Source: Bacteroidales bacterium
GTDB taxonomy: Bacteria; Bacteroidota; Bacteroidia; Bacteroidales; UBA7960
Assembly: GCA_007120675.1 (NCBI GenBank)
Contig: SKNE01000172.1
Location: 1-16,483 of the forward strand
Direction: 5' to 3'
DNA: 16,483 nucleotides
Below are positions 1 through 9,229 of the stretch, in pieces. A model generated the notes under the pieces. It saw nothing but the letters and a program-made list of their open reading frames with translations. It ran no database searches and had not been told where the DNA came from. Made by a program: the position numbers and the translations under genes. Numbering within the stretch: position 1 is the first letter of the stretch; each line of letters opens with the position of its first letter.

Positions 1-1509
1 GTTCCAGTCGTTATGACCGGCAGCAACCTCAAGCACACCGGCCATGCCGGGATCGTGGTTACCGGGACCTGATGGGCGCTGCAGGGGCAATCCCTGGCGC
101 TTCAGGTCAATCCAGCGGTGTCCCTCTGCCCAGAGCTCGATGCGGCGGTGCAGCATGATCTCGTCGCGCAGGGCACTTCCCGTGCTGGTGGACAAGGTGT
201 AAGCGGGGTCACGCTTACTTACCACGTCATACAATGTCTGGGCAGCATCTGCATCCTGTCCCAGGCGTGACTGTGCCTCTGCCTTGATGAAGAACATCTC
301 GGCCAGGCGCATGTAGATGTAGTCCGCTTCCCAGGCTCCCAGCACCTGTACCAGCTTTTTCATCTGGGTCAGGGGCGGTATGTCGGCGCCGTATCCACCG
401 TACTGTCCTACAAAGGAAAGGTCCGGGGGCACCCAGAGGTTCCTCCTGCGGTCAGTATCCGGGATCATGTCATACAGCTCCTGGGTGATCTTTTTCTGTC
501 CACCCAGTGAGGCATAGGTCATGAAGCGCGGGTCCATGTGGCTCATGTAGGAGGCGTAAATGGTGGCATGCTCATCATTGATGATGGAGCCCCACATCCA
601 CTCCGACGACATGGCGGCGTTGTTGAAGCCGGCCATGGCGGTGAAGTTGTAACCCACCACGTTGCCATCGTCATCATGGATCAGGCTGAACTCCTCGGGA
701 TAATCACCGGGGCTGAAGAGGTTGCCAGCACCGTGGAGATTGATGGCCATGTCGGCGTGGTCACGGGCAAGGGCCCAGTCGCCCTGTGAGAGGGCGGCCC
801 TGGCGTAGAAGCCGTGGGCGGTAGCCAGGTTGATGAAAGAGCGGTGCGGCCTGCTGTTGTTGCCGTCGAAATAGGCAATGGCCTGATCCAGGTCTGAGTA
901 GATCAGGTCAAAGACCTCACCCACGGAACTCCTGGGGTGACCCTCCTGTCCGGGCAACGTGTAAAGCGGAATGGCGGGTGCACTGCTGTTTGTGAAGTCC
1001 GAGAACATGGCGGCCAGGTGGTAGTAGGCAAAAGCCCTGGCTGCCAAGGCCTGTGCCTTGATCATGTTCTTCTGGGCAGTGGGGGCCTCCACGTCATCCA
1101 CGTAAAGGATGATGATGTTGGCGTTGTTGATTACGGCGTAAGGCATGCGCCAGCGCTCGTGGGTCACGCCGGCCACCGAGTTTCGGTGTGTGAGCCAGCG
1201 GTGCTGTGCGTTGAACCAGCCGTAACCGGCCGAGTGCACCACCATGTCCTCACCCATGAGGTCCATCTCAAGGAGGTGGGCCATGTGCCCGAAACCGTCG
1301 TGGTTGCCGTATCCCCAGCCAAAGCCCGGGTGGAAAGCATAGAGGTAACGGTACATGCCGTTGAGTGCCAGGTTCGCTCCCTCGATCGACTCAAACATCA
1401 GGTCAGACGACAACTGGCCGGTCGGAGAGGTTTCCAGGAAGTCCTTTTCACAACTCCCCAGGAAAAAGATCAGCACGAAAAGTGCAATGATTCTATTTAG
1501 TTTTTTCAT
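1..1509 (-). CDS. SusD/RagB-family surface lipoprotein (3' end outside window)
   Basis: SusD-family proteins are outer-membrane lipoproteins that lie as a lid on a SusC barrel and capture nutrient, usually glycan. The frame is open for 503 codons to the window edge. The first 20 residues form a lipoprotein signal ending in LGSC (Cys20), followed by EKD; acidic residues here fit surface export in Bacteroidota. Family hallmarks are visible: FLETSPTGQ just after the anchor, a helical segment RLAEMFFIKAEAQSRLG near residues 397-413, and LHRRIELWAEGHRWIDLKR near 453-471, matching the usual RRERxxELxxEGxRxxDLxR signature. The gene starts 20 nt after the SusC stop, so the two are surely co-transcribed. 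The ATG follows an A/G-rich stretch with no strong Shine-Dalgarno. SusD proteins usually end with an IPxxE..NPN..QNPGY-like tail, and only this last part seems to be missing. The substrate cannot be read from the sequence. Confidence 0.95.
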   Translation of the reverse strand, partial: MKKLNRIIALFVLIFFLGSCEKDFLETSPTGQLSSDLMFESIEGANLALNGMYRYLYAFHPGFGWGYGNHDGFGHMAHLLEMDLMGEDMVVHSAGYGWFNAQHRWLTHRNSVAGVTHERWRMPYAVINNANIIILYVDDVEAPTAQKNMIKAQALAARAFAYYHLAAMFSDFTNSSAPAIPLYTLPGQEGHPRSSVGEVFDLIYSDLDQAIAYFDGNNSRPHRSFINLATAHGFYARAALSQGDWALARDHADMAINLHGAGNLFSPGDYPEEFSLIHDDDGNVVGYNFTAMAGFNNAAMSSEWMWGSIINDEHATIYASYMSHMDPRFMTYASLGGQKKITQELYDMIPDTDRRRNLWVPPDLSFVGQYGGYGADIPPLTQMKKLVQVLGAWEADYIYMRLAEMFFIKAEAQSRLGQDADAAQTLYDVVSKRDPAYTLSTSTGSALRDEIMLHRRIELWAEGHRWIDLKRQGLPLQRPSGPGNHDPGMAGVLEVAAGHNDWN

Positions 1510-1529
1510 ATTTCTTTCTCTTTTTTTGA

Positions 1530-4500
1530 TTAAAACTGCAAGTTAAGACCGAAAGTGATCGTTCTGACGGGGATGTAGCCATGGTCGGTCTGGCCGGTAA
1601 AGCTGTGCTGCGGGTCCATACCGGTGGCCTCGTTGAATACGAAGAGGTTGTCGCCGGATACGAAGACGGACAGGTCAGCAATGCCGTACTGCTGAGAGAA
1701 GGTCTGAGGCACCCTGTAGTTCAGCGTGACGTTCTTCAGTGCAATGTAGTCCATTGGGTTCAGGTATACGTCAGAAGCCGCAAAGAGATTGGGGTTGTCG
1801 TTCTCCATTCGGGGTGCAGCATTGTCATCACCCGGCTGACGCCAGCGGTCCAGGCGGTCTGCGTGCAGGTGATAACCGTAGCGGCCTTCACCAAGCAGCC
1901 AGGAGTAGTTCTGGTCGTACATCGTGCCACCCACGCCATAGGTGACCAGTACGGAGAGGTCAAAGTTGCCAAAGGCGAAGTTATTGGTGATACCGCCCCA
2001 GAAGTCGGGGATGCTGGTACCCACATAGTAGCGATCGGCATCCAGGAAGTTGGTGGTCACGTCGCGCTCGCCGGTGGGTTCACCATCCTCACCAATCACG
2101 TCGAAGTAATACAGTGTTTCTCCCCACTCGTTCATGCCAGCCACTTCGCGCAGCCAGTGGTCGTACAATGACTGACCTTCAGCGATGCGGCGGGTGCCGC
2201 GGATGATCTCCTGAACATCGTCGGGCATCTTGGTTACCTCGTTCACCAGGTGGGTGATGTTGAAGTCCACATCCCAGCGGAACTGGCGGCTGTGCAAGAC
2301 ATTAGCCAGGAAGCGGAACTCAACGCCTGAGTTGACCATCTCGCCAATGTTCATGTTGATGGCGTTCACCCCTGTGGAGAGCGGCAGCGGCACGGAGAAC
2401 AGTAGGTTGGAAGATGCACGCTGGAAGTAGTCAAACTCCATTTCGAAGCGATCGAAGATGCGGGCATCAAAGCCAATGTTTGTATTGCGGTTCACCTCCC
2501 ACTGCAGGCTGCGGTTCTCGTGCGTTGAGTAAACGGCACCCGGGAAGATGTTGTTGTCAAAGCCAAGGTTGAAGAAGCTCTGCCATGCGTACCAGGAGGG
2601 AAGGCCGTCGTTGCCTTGCTCACCGTAGCTGGCCTTCACACGCAGGTTGTCGAGCCAGTCGATGCCCTGCATGAAGTCTTCCTGTGTCACGCGCCAGGAG
2701 ACACCGAGGGAGTAGAAGTTACCCCAGCGGGCATCCTCGTGGAAGCGGGAAGAACCGTCGCGGCGGTAGCTACCGGAGATGTAGTACCTGTTCATGAAGT
2801 CGTAGCTGAGCCTCGTGAAGTAGCCTTCTACCCTGTACTGATCCGTGTAGGAAGTGGAACCTTCCATGGATGTGGCGATGCCGATCTCGGTGATGCCGGG
2901 AATCGGGAAGCCGGTCCTGGTGGCCGAAGCAAAGTTGAGCGTTCTGCTGTAGGCTTCGTGTCCCAGCAGGAAGTCAAAGTTGTGATCACCAAAAGTATTG
3001 CTGTAGTTCAGCAGCTGGTTGAACGTGTAGCTCAGGTTACGGGTGTGGGCCTTTGTGCCGCGACCGTCGATGTCGGCAGCATCACCAATTTCCGGGTTCT
3101 GGAAAGTGGTCTGGTAGATGCTGTAATAGTCGGCGGTGAGGTTCACCCTGAAGTTGAAGTTATCCAGGAAGTTGACCTGCATATAGGTCCTGGCACTGGC
3201 ATTCTCGCGGGTGAAGGAGCGGTCGTCCAGTACGAGCGATCCCACAGGGTTCGACATGGCAGCGTAGGGGCGTGTGCCCTGGGGGCCTTCGCCCGTACCG
3301 TAGTCGAACTGCTTGTTGCCATCATCGTCCAGGATGAATTCGCCATCCAGGCCCCTGAGGTACACCGGGTAGATCGGTCCAATGGTCCTGCTAAAGAAGA
3401 AGGCATTGGATGTTTGTGTGCCGGTGAAGGGCTGGGAGATGGTTTCCGAAAGTGAAGCGGAGATGTTCAGGCCGCTCTCGAACCAATCCCTGGGCTGGGT
3501 GTTCATGTTCAGCCTGGCCGAGATGCGCTCAAAGCTTGAGTTGATGGCCAGACCTTCTTCATTCAGGTATCCCAGGGAGAGGTAGTAGTCCGATACATCG
3601 GTACCACCCGAGACCCTGAAGGAGTGCTCCTGGCGGATGGCTGAGCTGAAGAGCTCGTCCTGCCAGTCGTCTTCATAGAGCAAACGTGCATTGGGGTTCA
3701 ATGAACCGATCCAGGGGTTGTTGGCGTCCCAGACAAAGAGTCCTTCGCCTTCGGGAACGTTGAACGGATTGTAGTCACCCAGGAGGTTTACAATGTCGTT
3801 CTGGTAGTTGCCAATGCCTGATGCAGCACCCCAGGTGGCCACCATGTTGGCTTCCTCCACGCTGAGGCCCTGGCGGAAGTGCAGGTTGTTACGGTAGGCT
3901 TCCCAGCTCAGCAGCATGAACTCCTCGCTGTTGACGCGCGGATACTCGGGGATCGTACGGTCGACCACACCCACGCGGGAGGTAAAGCGCATGAAGGGCC
4001 GCTGAACGTCGCCTGAACGTGTGGTGATCATGATGACCCCGTTGGCGCCCCTTGCACCGTACAGTGCAGCCGCAGAAGCATCGCGAAGCACCACAATGTT
4101 TTCAACGTCGTCTGGGTTAATGGCGTTGAGGTTGCCGTCGAAGGGCACACCGTCAACCACGTAAAGGGGTGCATTGGAAGCGTTGATCGAGCCAAAGCCC
4201 CTAAGGCGCACCTGCGCTCCGCTACCGGGCTGGCCACCACCGCTGGTCACCTGTACCCCCGGGCTGGCACCATCAAGGGCCTTGGAGATGTGGGATACCT
4301 GACGACGCTCCAGCTTCTCGGAGGAGATCACGTCAGCCACCCCGGTGAATGACTCGCGCCGGGTGGTACCGTACGCAATGACGATCACCTCCTCCAGTCC
4401 GACCATTTCGGACTGCAGTTCAACGTTGATCACATTGCGGCCATCCACCGGCACTTCCTGGGAACGCATCCCAATAAAGGAGAACAGGAGCGTAGCATCT

Positions 4501-4700
4501 GCTGCTGCACTGATCTCGTAGCGACCATTGATGTCGGTTACCGTACCTACGGACGTGCCGGCTACCATCACGGTAACACCCGGCAGCGTAGCACCATCAC
4601 TGGCATCGGTCACTGTACCGGAAATCCGGATCTGTTGCCCATACAGGGTGGAACCCATAAAAAGCAACACACCCATCAAAATGAAAACTCGCTTCATCAT
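1530..4700 (-). CDS. SusC/RagA-family TonB-linked outer-membrane transporter
   Basis: This 1056-residue protein is the energised pore of a SusCD importer: it sits in the outer membrane, draws energy from TonB-ExbBD and takes up substrate held by SusD. Residues 1-22 are a Sec signal peptide ending LYGQ. Residues about 24-97 form the carboxypeptidase-regulatory-like domain (SGTVTD, LPGVTV, TDINGRYE). EEVIVIAYGT at 103-112 is the conserved linker before the plug. The plug spans about 115-230 and holds the SusC signature APLYVVDGVP, NPDDVENI, LRDASAAALYGARGANGVI. The rest is beta-barrel, ending in ...TFGLNLQF with the terminal Phe of the outer-membrane insertion signal. Length is normal and the frame intact. 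Two ATG codons are adjacent; I use the first (a start at 4697 is equally possible). It heads an operon with the SusD gene. No sigma/anti-sigma or hybrid sensor regulator is in the window, and the substrate is unknown. Confidence 0.97.
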   Translation of the reverse strand: MMKRVFILMGVLLFMGSTLYGQQIRISGTVTDASDGATLPGVTVMVAGTSVGTVTDINGRYEISAAADATLLFSFIGMRSQEVPVDGRNVINVELQSEMVGLEEVIVIAYGTTRRESFTGVADVISSEKLERRQVSHISKALDGASPGVQVTSGGGQPGSGAQVRLRGFGSINASNAPLYVVDGVPFDGNLNAINPDDVENIVVLRDASAAALYGARGANGVIMITTRSGDVQRPFMRFTSRVGVVDRTIPEYPRVNSEEFMLLSWEAYRNNLHFRQGLSVEEANMVATWGAASGIGNYQNDIVNLLGDYNPFNVPEGEGLFVWDANNPWIGSLNPNARLLYEDDWQDELFSSAIRQEHSFRVSGGTDVSDYYLSLGYLNEEGLAINSSFERISARLNMNTQPRDWFESGLNISASLSETISQPFTGTQTSNAFFFSRTIGPIYPVYLRGLDGEFILDDDGNKQFDYGTGEGPQGTRPYAAMSNPVGSLVLDDRSFTRENASARTYMQVNFLDNFNFRVNLTADYYSIYQTTFQNPEIGDAADIDGRGTKAHTRNLSYTFNQLLNYSNTFGDHNFDFLLGHEAYSRTLNFASATRTGFPIPGITEIGIATSMEGSTSYTDQYRVEGYFTRLSYDFMNRYYISGSYRRDGSSRFHEDARWGNFYSLGVSWRVTQEDFMQGIDWLDNLRVKASYGEQGNDGLPSWYAWQSFFNLGFDNNIFPGAVYSTHENRSLQWEVNRNTNIGFDARIFDRFEMEFDYFQRASSNLLFSVPLPLSTGVNAINMNIGEMVNSGVEFRFLANVLHSRQFRWDVDFNITHLVNEVTKMPDDVQEIIRGTRRIAEGQSLYDHWLREVAGMNEWGETLYYFDVIGEDGEPTGERDVTTNFLDADRYYVGTSIPDFWGGITNNFAFGNFDLSVLVTYGVGGTMYDQNYSWLLGEGRYGYHLHADRLDRWRQPGDDNAAPRMENDNPNLFAASDVYLNPMDYIALKNVTLNYRVPQTFSQQYGIADLSVFVSGDNLFVFNEATGMDPQHSFTGQTDHGYIPVRTITFGLNLQF

Positions 4701-4756
4701 GTTGTTTTTGTTTTAGTTAATAAATAAATCAAAAAAGTCGTGTTTTGATTGACCTC

Positions 4757-4786
4757 CAAATTTACTATGATTTCGCCAAAAAACAA
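4757..4786 (-). promoter_or_regulatory. Predicted Bacteroidota-type promoter for the SusC-SusD operon
   Basis: Read on the minus strand, TAAATTTG at 4764-4757 is an exact match to the Bacteroidota -7 consensus TAnnTTTG. TTG at 4786-4784 lies 19 nt upstream of it, as expected for the -33 element. A nearly pure A/T stretch at about 4786-4808 lies immediately upstream and could act as an UP-like element. Transcription would start near 4750 and leave a leader of about 50 nt before the SusC ATG. The leader is A-rich just before the start codon, as is common in this phylum. The match is seen in the sequence; promoter activity is inferred. Confidence 0.6.
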
Positions 4787-5274
4787 TAAAAAAATAAAAA
4801 AAAATTAACAATAGCGAAAAAATGGGTTTCACTAATGCGCTATTTATCAACACGTTAAACAAACAGGCATCGGAGACCCAAAAAAACGATAGCAAATATA
4901 AGCAGTTTTTTTCAAATTGTCAAGGCCAAAGCCGGTGCATGCATCAGCCCCACAGCATCAGTAGGTGCAGCTGTTCACTGACGAACAAATCCTGTTCGCA
5001 AGCGGACAAGGTCTGGTATGGTTTTTCAAGGGGGAATAGAAAGAACACATTGGTAATCAGAAATCTGGGTTTCAGGCATGGTATTTGCGAACAACCTTTG
5101 GGGTTCTGTCTACCTCCTAGAATGGGATGAGATTTTGCCCATGGTCATGAGGTACTGCCTACCAGGTGGCCGCTGATTGCCTTCGCTACGGAAGCAGAAC
5201 GAACAGTGTGTCCCGGAAGCAGGTTCAAAATACCGGTAGATACTAATTCCGCTGCCAACGGCAAAAACAGCCTA

Positions 5275-5303
5275 TTGGCAGAACGAGAGTCGGTTTATTT
5301 CTG
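5275..5303 (+). promoter_or_regulatory. Candidate promoter for the TonB-receptor/DUF4249 operon
   Basis: TTG at 5275-5277 is followed after 18 nt by TATTTCTG at 5296-5303, which differs from the Bacteroidota -7 consensus TAnnTTTG at one position. It would give a leader of about 40-45 nt before the ATG at 5353. Its position downstream of the alternative ATG-like start at 5206 supports choosing 5353. The match is imperfect and could be chance. Confidence 0.35.
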
Positions 5304-5352
5304 TGTTAGCAGAATATTCCTGAAATTTACGGGCCGAAAAATTTGTGTAAGC

Positions 5353-8085
5353 ATGAATGTTAAGCGTACAACCCATTGTCAGTTAAACAAGACCTTCATC
5401 CGGCCTGCCTGCCTGGTGCTCATTTTGGCGCTGGTTCCCTTCACGGTCTTGCAGCAAACCAGCGAAAACCAGGATGAAACGTCGGTGTCCCCGGGTGAGA
5501 TCATCCGTGCCCTGGAGGCAAAGCACGATACATTTATATATTACAAGGCGGAATGGATCACCGATGAAGCCTACAGCACCCGTTTGCTGGACAATCCACT
5601 AATGGAGGTGATCTCACTGATTGCCAATCGGTCCGGACTCACCTACCTGGAAGTGGACGGAAAAATCTTCCTGATGCCCCGCGACGGCCGCCTGCGTGAA
5701 GAAACGGATCTTGCAGCCGACAGGCTTATCGTAGGCGACCCTGCGCAGTTTGGCCGCTATGCCAGGGCCACTATCCATGGGCGGGTCATTGATGCGGCCA
5801 CCGACGAGGCCTTGTTTGGGGCCGTGGTCTATGACCCTGTCACCGAAACAGGGGCAACGACGGACTTTGAAGGCCGCTTCGAGATGCGACTGCCCGTGGG
5901 TCAGTACGATTTGCGTGTCAGCTATGTGGGCTACGATGACACACACCGGAGCATACGCCTGATCAGCGATGGCGAGCTCGACCTGCACATCTTCAGCGGA
6001 GCCACACAACTCGACGAAGTGATCGTGACAGCGCGCCGCGGACGCGACCATATCACCGGCACCCAGATGAGTCTCATCAGCATGGATGCGCAGACACTGC
6101 AGGAGCTGCCCGGCAGCTTCGGGGAGCAGGATATTGTAAGAAGCTTCACCCTGATGCCGGGCGTTCAGACCATCGGTGAGTTTGGCTCAGGCTTCAACGT
6201 GCGTGGAGGCAGTGCAGACCAGAACCTGCTGCTGGTGGAGAACGTGCCGCTATTCAATGCATCCCACCTTTTCGGACTGATCTCCGTGGTCAATCCCGAC
6301 ATGGTGAGCAGCGCCACCCTGATGAAGGCCGGCATCCCCGCCAGGTATGGCGAGCGCGCCTCATCCATCATGGATATCCGCCTGGGCAACGGGCTGAACC
6401 TGGAAAGCACCACCCTGGAGGGAGGGATCGGACTGATCAACAGCCGATTGCTTTTGCAAACACCCCTGGTCAAAGAGAGGATGGCCCTGTCCATCGGCGT
6501 CCGCTCATCCTACTCGGACTGGATGCTGCAAAACCTGCCCAACGAAGACCTCATGAACAGCTCGGTGGGCTTTAACGACCTGAGCGGACTCCTGAATGTG
6601 GCCGTGGGACAGAACCACCGCATCACCCTGTTCGGATACCGTAGCTTTGACCGGTCAAACTTTGGCGACGACGTGGATTATGAATACACCAACCACCTGG
6701 CGTCCTTCCGGCTCAACAGCTATATCAATGAGCGGCTTTCGTCCACATTCATTGCCGGGTACAGTGCCTACGCCTACAGCCTGGCCGAAAGTCCCGAGCA
6801 CAACCCCGGTGCCCATTACCAGATCGATTCCGACATCGAATACATGAAGGGCACGTGGTTCTTCTCCTGGTACCCCAATGAAACGCATAACTGGGACCTG
6901 GGGGTGGATGCCATCCGTTACAGGATCTCACCCGGCAGGCTGAGTCCCCTCCAGGATGAGAGCAATATCCAGGCCCGCAACCTGGCGGATGAACAAGCCT
7001 ATGAGCTGGCGGGATTCATCAGCAACGACATGGTGCTCACCGAACGGATCGGCCTGGAACTGGGACTCCGCTATACGCATTACCTTAACATGGGCCCGGC
7101 CATCGTGAGGCAGTATGCTGAGGGACAACCCCTTTCAGAGAACAGCATCGTGGATACCCTCTACTACCAGTCCGGCGACGTGGTGAAAGCCTACGGGGGA
7201 CTGGAGCCGCGCCTGGGTCTCAGGTATTCACTGGGTGAGCAAAGCTCCATGAAGCTGAGCTACAACCGGGCCAACCAGTACATCAACCTCATCTCCAATA
7301 CCTCTGTGATGGCTCCCACCGACCTGTGGAAGCTCAGCGACACCCACCTCAAGCCCTTACAAAGTGACCAGGTCGCCCTGGGTTATTTCAGGAACTTCCT
7401 GGACAATAGCGTAGAGGCCTCACTGGAAGTGTACTATAAGCAGCTGCACAACGCCATCGAATACCGCAGCGGGGCGCAGATATCCATGAACGAATACCTG
7501 GAGCTGGACGTGATCAACGCCAAGGGGTACAATTACGGGGCTGAACTGTATCTCAGGCGAACCGAAGGCGATTTGACCGGCTTTGCCAGCTATACCTATT
7601 CCCAGTCGCAACGACGCACCGACAGTCCGCATCCCGAATGGCAGATCAACAACAACACCTATTTTCCATCCAACTACGACCGCCCCCACAACCTGACACT
7701 CAACGCCAATTACTACCTGTCGCGCCGCTGGCGCGTGGGTGCCACCTTTACCTACAGCACCGGACGGCCGGTCACGCTACCTGAGTTCAGCTTTCACCAC
7801 GGCGGTGACCTGCTGATCGCCTACTCCGACCGGAATGCTTACCGTCTTCCCGATTACCACCGCCTGGACATCTCCATCTCACTGGGTGAAAACCTACGCA
7901 TCGATCAACGTGGCAAGGGAAGTTTTACCTTCACCGTCATGAATGTCTATGGAAGGAAAAACCCATTTTCGGTATTCTATAAGAAAGAGCCCACCACCGT
8001 GCAGGGAGCCAGATCCTTTGAGCTTTACCAGCTCTACATCATCGGAAGGCCACTGCCCACCATCACCTATAACTTTTCCTTCTGA
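5353..8085 (+). CDS. TonB-dependent receptor with N-terminal STN domain (DUF4249-partner type)
   Basis: This predicted outer-membrane TonB-dependent receptor has 910 residues. An in-frame start at 5206 would put 49 residues before the signal peptide; the ATG at 5353 begins directly with a basic n-region and the hydrophobic core LVLILALVPF. Residues about 46-108 form an STN domain (EIIRALEAKH...YYKAEWI...LTYLEVDGKIFLM). This domain is found in receptors that signal to an inner-membrane anti-sigma factor, and in secretins. A carboxypeptidase-regulatory-like domain follows at about 139-214 (IHGRVIDA, TTDFEGRFEM, VSYVGYDD), then a TonB-box-like DEVIVTAR at 221-228. The plug is at about 240-345 (FNVRGGSADQNLLLVENVPL, MKAGIPARYGERASSIMDI). 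A beta-barrel runs to the terminal ...TITYNFSF. It is not SusC-type: the DGVP/RGANGV signature is absent. The next gene, 37 nt on, is DUF4249, a usual partner. The ligand is unknown, and no sigma/anti-sigma pair is in the window. Confidence 0.92.
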   Translation: MNVKRTTHCQLNKTFIRPACLVLILALVPFTVLQQTSENQDETSVSPGEIIRALEAKHDTFIYYKAEWITDEAYSTRLLDNPLMEVISLIANRSGLTYLEVDGKIFLMPRDGRLREETDLAADRLIVGDPAQFGRYARATIHGRVIDAATDEALFGAVVYDPVTETGATTDFEGRFEMRLPVGQYDLRVSYVGYDDTHRSIRLISDGELDLHIFSGATQLDEVIVTARRGRDHITGTQMSLISMDAQTLQELPGSFGEQDIVRSFTLMPGVQTIGEFGSGFNVRGGSADQNLLLVENVPLFNASHLFGLISVVNPDMVSSATLMKAGIPARYGERASSIMDIRLGNGLNLESTTLEGGIGLINSRLLLQTPLVKERMALSIGVRSSYSDWMLQNLPNEDLMNSSVGFNDLSGLLNVAVGQNHRITLFGYRSFDRSNFGDDVDYEYTNHLASFRLNSYINERLSSTFIAGYSAYAYSLAESPEHNPGAHYQIDSDIEYMKGTWFFSWYPNETHNWDLGVDAIRYRISPGRLSPLQDESNIQARNLADEQAYELAGFISNDMVLTERIGLELGLRYTHYLNMGPAIVRQYAEGQPLSENSIVDTLYYQSGDVVKAYGGLEPRLGLRYSLGEQSSMKLSYNRANQYINLISNTSVMAPTDLWKLSDTHLKPLQSDQVALGYFRNFLDNSVEASLEVYYKQLHNAIEYRSGAQISMNEYLELDVINAKGYNYGAELYLRRTEGDLTGFASYTYSQSQRRTDSPHPEWQINNNTYFPSNYDRPHNLTLNANYYLSRRWRVGATFTYSTGRPVTLPEFSFHHGGDLLIAYSDRNAYRLPDYHRLDISISLGENLRIDQRGKGSFTFTVMNVYGRKNPFSVFYKKEPTTVQGARSFELYQLYIIGRPLPTITYNFSF

Positions 8086-8122
8086 GCAAACAAGCACTCA
8101 ATGACCATTTGATTCAAAAGCT

Positions 8123-9223
8123 ATGACGATCAATCGACAAATGAAACGGATAACCAATCTTTTACTCACAGGCATGCTGGCCGTCCTCCTCGTGACAGCC
8201 TGCCAGGAGCTCTATGACCACCGCGTTGAGGGCCTGCCAGACTACCTGGTGGTGAACGGCTTGCTGACCGATGCAGCCGGCCCCCACGGGGTGCGGTTAT
8301 CGCTGACCACCCCTTATGGCCATCCCACCAATATGGAGCGCATCAGCGGGGCCCAGGTATGGATAGCCGACGACCAGGGCAATGAGGTCACCCTGGAAGA
8401 GACCAGCGGAGGCTGGTACCATACCCCCGACGGGTACAAAGGCCAGGTGGGGCGCTCCTACGTTCTGCACATCGTCACCCCGGATGGCTACGTCTATGAG
8501 AGCTCACCGCAGGAGATCAAGCCGCCGTTGGACTTCGAGGAGGTGGATGCCGAATTCTCGGAAGAAATATTCTACTTCCAGTCTGCCATTTCCAACCGGA
8601 TGTACCAGGGGGTGGTGGAGGGCACGAAGGTTTACCTTGGCACCCCGGCAGAAGATGGCAGCACACCCCATTTTCGTTTCCAGGCGGGCCTCTACCTTCA
8701 GCACGTCGTCCAAATCCCGGGGCCAGATTTCTCGGAGACCTACGACTACTGCTGGCTGGTTAGAAACGCCACCGACATGCTGCCCCGCGACATCCCCGAT
8801 TACAGCTCCAGCGCCGGCTATTACCAGCACCAGATCGGGTTCATCCCCTATAGTACGGACGACCTGAATTTCTTTAGCCTGCCCGATCACAGCTTCGACC
8901 ATCACCGGGTGCTGATCTCGCACCTCTACTCCCTCAACACGGAAAGCTTCCAATTCCACGAAGGGAAAAACGAGCAGCTTTCCGGCGAAGGGAGGTTCTT
9001 TGATCCCATTGCAGCCGAGCTGCCAACCAACATTCACTGCGTGAATGAACCCGGCAGAAGGGTCTTTGGACTGTTTGAGGCTTCATCAGTCCGGTCAGCC
9101 TCTTTTCGGGTCATTTACAACACCGGTTTTGGCACGGTGGACCTGGTCCCATGGGAAGACCCCGCCGATATCCCGGCTGATGGCTGTCTCTACGAGGAAA
9201 AACCCGATTTCTGGATCAACTGA
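8123..9223 (+). CDS. DUF4249-family lipoprotein
   Basis: This is a predicted outer-membrane lipoprotein of 366 residues. The signal peptide ends in the lipobox VTAC with Cys27; a second in-frame ATG at 8141 would give a shorter n-region with the same cleavage, so the exact start is uncertain. The N-terminal half has the DUF4249 pattern: YLVVNGLLTD, a GAQVWIADDQGNEVTL strand pair, GGWYHT, then GRSYVLHIVTPDGYVYES, which suggests an immunoglobulin-like beta-sandwich. The C-terminal half has NEQLSGEGRFFDPIAAELPTNIHCVN and GLFEASSVRSASFRV, also typical. The biochemical role of DUF4249 is not known. It recurs next to TonB-dependent receptors, so a ligand-capture or accessory role analogous to SusD is an inference. 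It lies 37 nt after the receptor and only 6 nt before the next gene, which points to one transcript. Confidence 0.88.
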   Translation: MTINRQMKRITNLLLTGMLAVLLVTACQELYDHRVEGLPDYLVVNGLLTDAAGPHGVRLSLTTPYGHPTNMERISGAQVWIADDQGNEVTLEETSGGWYHTPDGYKGQVGRSYVLHIVTPDGYVYESSPQEIKPPLDFEEVDAEFSEEIFYFQSAISNRMYQGVVEGTKVYLGTPAEDGSTPHFRFQAGLYLQHVVQIPGPDFSETYDYCWLVRNATDMLPRDIPDYSSSAGYYQHQIGFIPYSTDDLNFFSLPDHSFDHHRVLISHLYSLNTESFQFHEGKNEQLSGEGRFFDPIAAELPTNIHCVNEPGRRVFGLFEASSVRSASFRVIYNTGFGTVDLVPWEDPADIPADGCLYEEKPDFWIN

Positions 9224-9229
9224 TATATC

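Larger units (their letters stand above)
4701..5352. other. Divergent intergenic region between the SusC and TonB-receptor genes
   Basis: This 652-nt gap separates two divergent units. The first 200 nt (to about 4910) are very AT-rich and contain the SusC promoter. The rest is of mixed composition and holds only a weak candidate promoter near its right end. No tRNA, riboswitch, insertion-sequence end or credible gene was recognised. Short open frames on both strands (for example 4822-5130 plus and 4713-4895 minus) have no recognisable domain; the first is cysteine-rich in an irregular way and the second is hydrophobic only because its DNA is AT-rich. The length is generous for two promoters, so a small RNA or a decayed gene is possible, but I see no positive evidence. 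Confidence 0.6.

Noticed and set aside
1..4700. Polysaccharide utilisation locus with a predictable substrate
   Set aside because: Only SusC and SusD are present; no glycoside hydrolase, lyase, sulfatase, peptidase or regulator lies in the window, so no substrate can be named.
4993..5093. 9-bp inverted pair TGTTCGCAA / TTGCGAACA with an 83-nt gap
   Set aside because: It is too short and too widely spaced to call a terminator, operator or insertion-sequence end; a chance match is plausible in this length of DNA.
4822..5130. 102-codon plus-strand open frame in the intergenic region
   Set aside because: Its composition is irregular with scattered cysteines, no domain or signal peptide is evident, it begins in the AT-rich promoter region, and no leader signal is present.
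5206..5352. Upstream extension of the TonB-receptor gene by 49 codons
   Set aside because: It would place a non-hydrophobic stretch before a clear signal peptide, and the candidate promoter lies inside it.
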